A stretch of DNA of 16,097 nt, from NCBI GenBank assembly GCA_947258735.1, contig CAMYJJ010000042.1:1-16097 (forward strand), written 5' to 3'. The DNA is from Thermodesulfovibrionia bacterium (lineage in GTDB: Bacteria; Nitrospirota; Thermodesulfovibrionia; UBA6902). Below the pieces are notes generated by a model that ran no database searches, had not been told where the DNA came from, and worked only from the letters and a program-made list of their open reading frames with translations. Numbering within the stretch: position 1 is the first letter of the stretch; each line of letters begins with the position of its first letter. Positions 15,456 to 16,097 of this stretch are shown here, in pieces. Both the position numbers and the translations under genes were made by a program.

Positions 15456-16097
15456 ATGAAAAGAATCTTTCGCCATCCTGATCAGTCCATTGCAGCCAAG
15501 CTCATGATAGCTATAGGGCTGCTTATGATAATTGTTAGTTTTATTTTCTGGTATACCACCCTTCAAAAGCAGAAGAAGGACCTTATGTCCATAGCTGTCA
15601 AGTATGGCAACTCATTTATTGACTTCACGAAACAGACTACCCGCTTCAGTATGCTCCGGTTCCAGCGTGAAGAAACACAGAAAGCACTGGAGAACCTCAG
15701 CACCCCGGCAGGTGTTCAAAGGGTCAATATATATGACCACAGCGGCAGGATTTTTTTCTCATCTGATACGGACAGCCTCGGGCAATCTGTAACAGTATCA
15801 TCCCTGGCATGCACCGGATGTCATATTGAGCCTGACAAGTCATCGCGCCTCCTACCATCCGAGAAAACATGGACGGTCTATGATAATGCACAGGGCAGTT
15901 CTATCATGAAGGTAATCGGAACAATTCCGAACAGTCCTGACTGTTACACTGCCGCATGCCACGTTCATAAACCGGAACAGCACATACTCGGGTTTATAGA
16001 AGCTGATTTATCATTGGGACTGATCGACGAGGCTCTTTTAAAACAGCGCCTTGCCCTGACAGCATATGTGATTTTATTTGTCCTGGTAATCTCCCTG
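15456..16097 (+). CDS. Membrane-bound periplasmic c-type heme sensor protein (partial, probably a sensor kinase)
   Basis: The frame is open from ATG 15456 to the window end (214 codons), so the C-terminus is missing. Residues 14-34 form a transmembrane helix after a basic start (MKRIFRHPDQS). Residues 35-198 are a periplasmic domain with two c-type heme motifs: CTGCH (Cys119, Cys122, His123) and CYTAACH, a CX4CH form (Cys163, Cys168, His169). Between them is a PAS/Cache-like stretch (VNIYDHSGRIFFSSD, 90-104). A second hydrophobic helix starts at about 199. This layout is that of heme-binding sensor histidine kinases or chemoreceptors; the output domain is not visible. No strong ribosome-binding site precedes the ATG; Met17 and Met24 would cut into the first helix. 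Divergent from nuoA. Confidence 0.85.
   Translation, partial: MKRIFRHPDQSIAAKLMIAIGLLMIIVSFIFWYTTLQKQKKDLMSIAVKYGNSFIDFTKQTTRFSMLRFQREETQKALENLSTPAGVQRVNIYDHSGRIFFSSDTDSLGQSVTVSSLACTGCHIEPDKSSRLLPSEKTWTVYDNAQGSSIMKVIGTIPNSPDCYTAACHVHKPEQHILGFIEADLSLGLIDEALLKQRLALTAYVILFVLVISL

Overview
The window is one complete 14-gene operon for respiratory complex I (NADH:quinone oxidoreductase, nuoABCDEFGHIJKLMN). It reads on the minus strand from nuoA (start 15322) to nuoN (end 549), in the order used by Escherichia coli but with nuoC and nuoD as separate genes. Beyond nuoN, on the same strand, is a tRNA-Leu with anticodon GAG and its own putative promoter. At the right edge, divergent from nuoA, is the 5' part of a plus-strand gene for a membrane-anchored periplasmic c-type-heme sensor protein, cut by the window end.

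Organism: a Gram-negative respiring bacterium. Separate nuoC and nuoD, a NuoG with a molybdopterin-oxidoreductase-like body, a CxxCH/CX4CH sensor, moderate base composition and many small palindromic or tandem intergenic repeats together suggest Nitrospirota or a deltaproteobacterial (Desulfobacterota-like) lineage. This is an inference from general knowledge; no marker here decides it.

Layout: 1-302 has no gene. 303-388 is the tRNA-Leu. 389-548 holds the tRNA promoter, a nine-unit 9-bp repeat and a terminator-like hairpin. 549-15322 is the nuo operon. 15323-15455 is the divergent promoter region. 15456-16097 is the partial sensor gene.

How the genes work together: NuoE, F and G form the NADH-oxidising input (FMN, N1a, N3, N1b, N4/N5, N7). 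NuoB, C, D and I carry electrons through N6a/b and N2 to quinone. NuoA, H, J, K, L, M and N form the membrane arm that translocates protons. Cluster ligands and key membrane charges are present in the subunits where I checked them. The exception is NuoD, which stops right after the ALPKLC region and lacks the roughly 20 C-terminal residues usual in the family.

Main points beyond the standard operon: (1) the shortened NuoD C-terminus; (2) short tandem arrays of 9-bp or 7-bp units at or just after the stop codons of nuoN, nuoJ, nuoK and nuoE; (3) two roughly 70-bp bipartite palindromic elements with ATTCCCGC/GCGGGAAT arms in the nuoH-nuoI and nuoK-nuoL gaps; (4) a heme-c sensor gene divergent from the operon, with promoter-like motifs on both sides that would leave almost no 5' leader.
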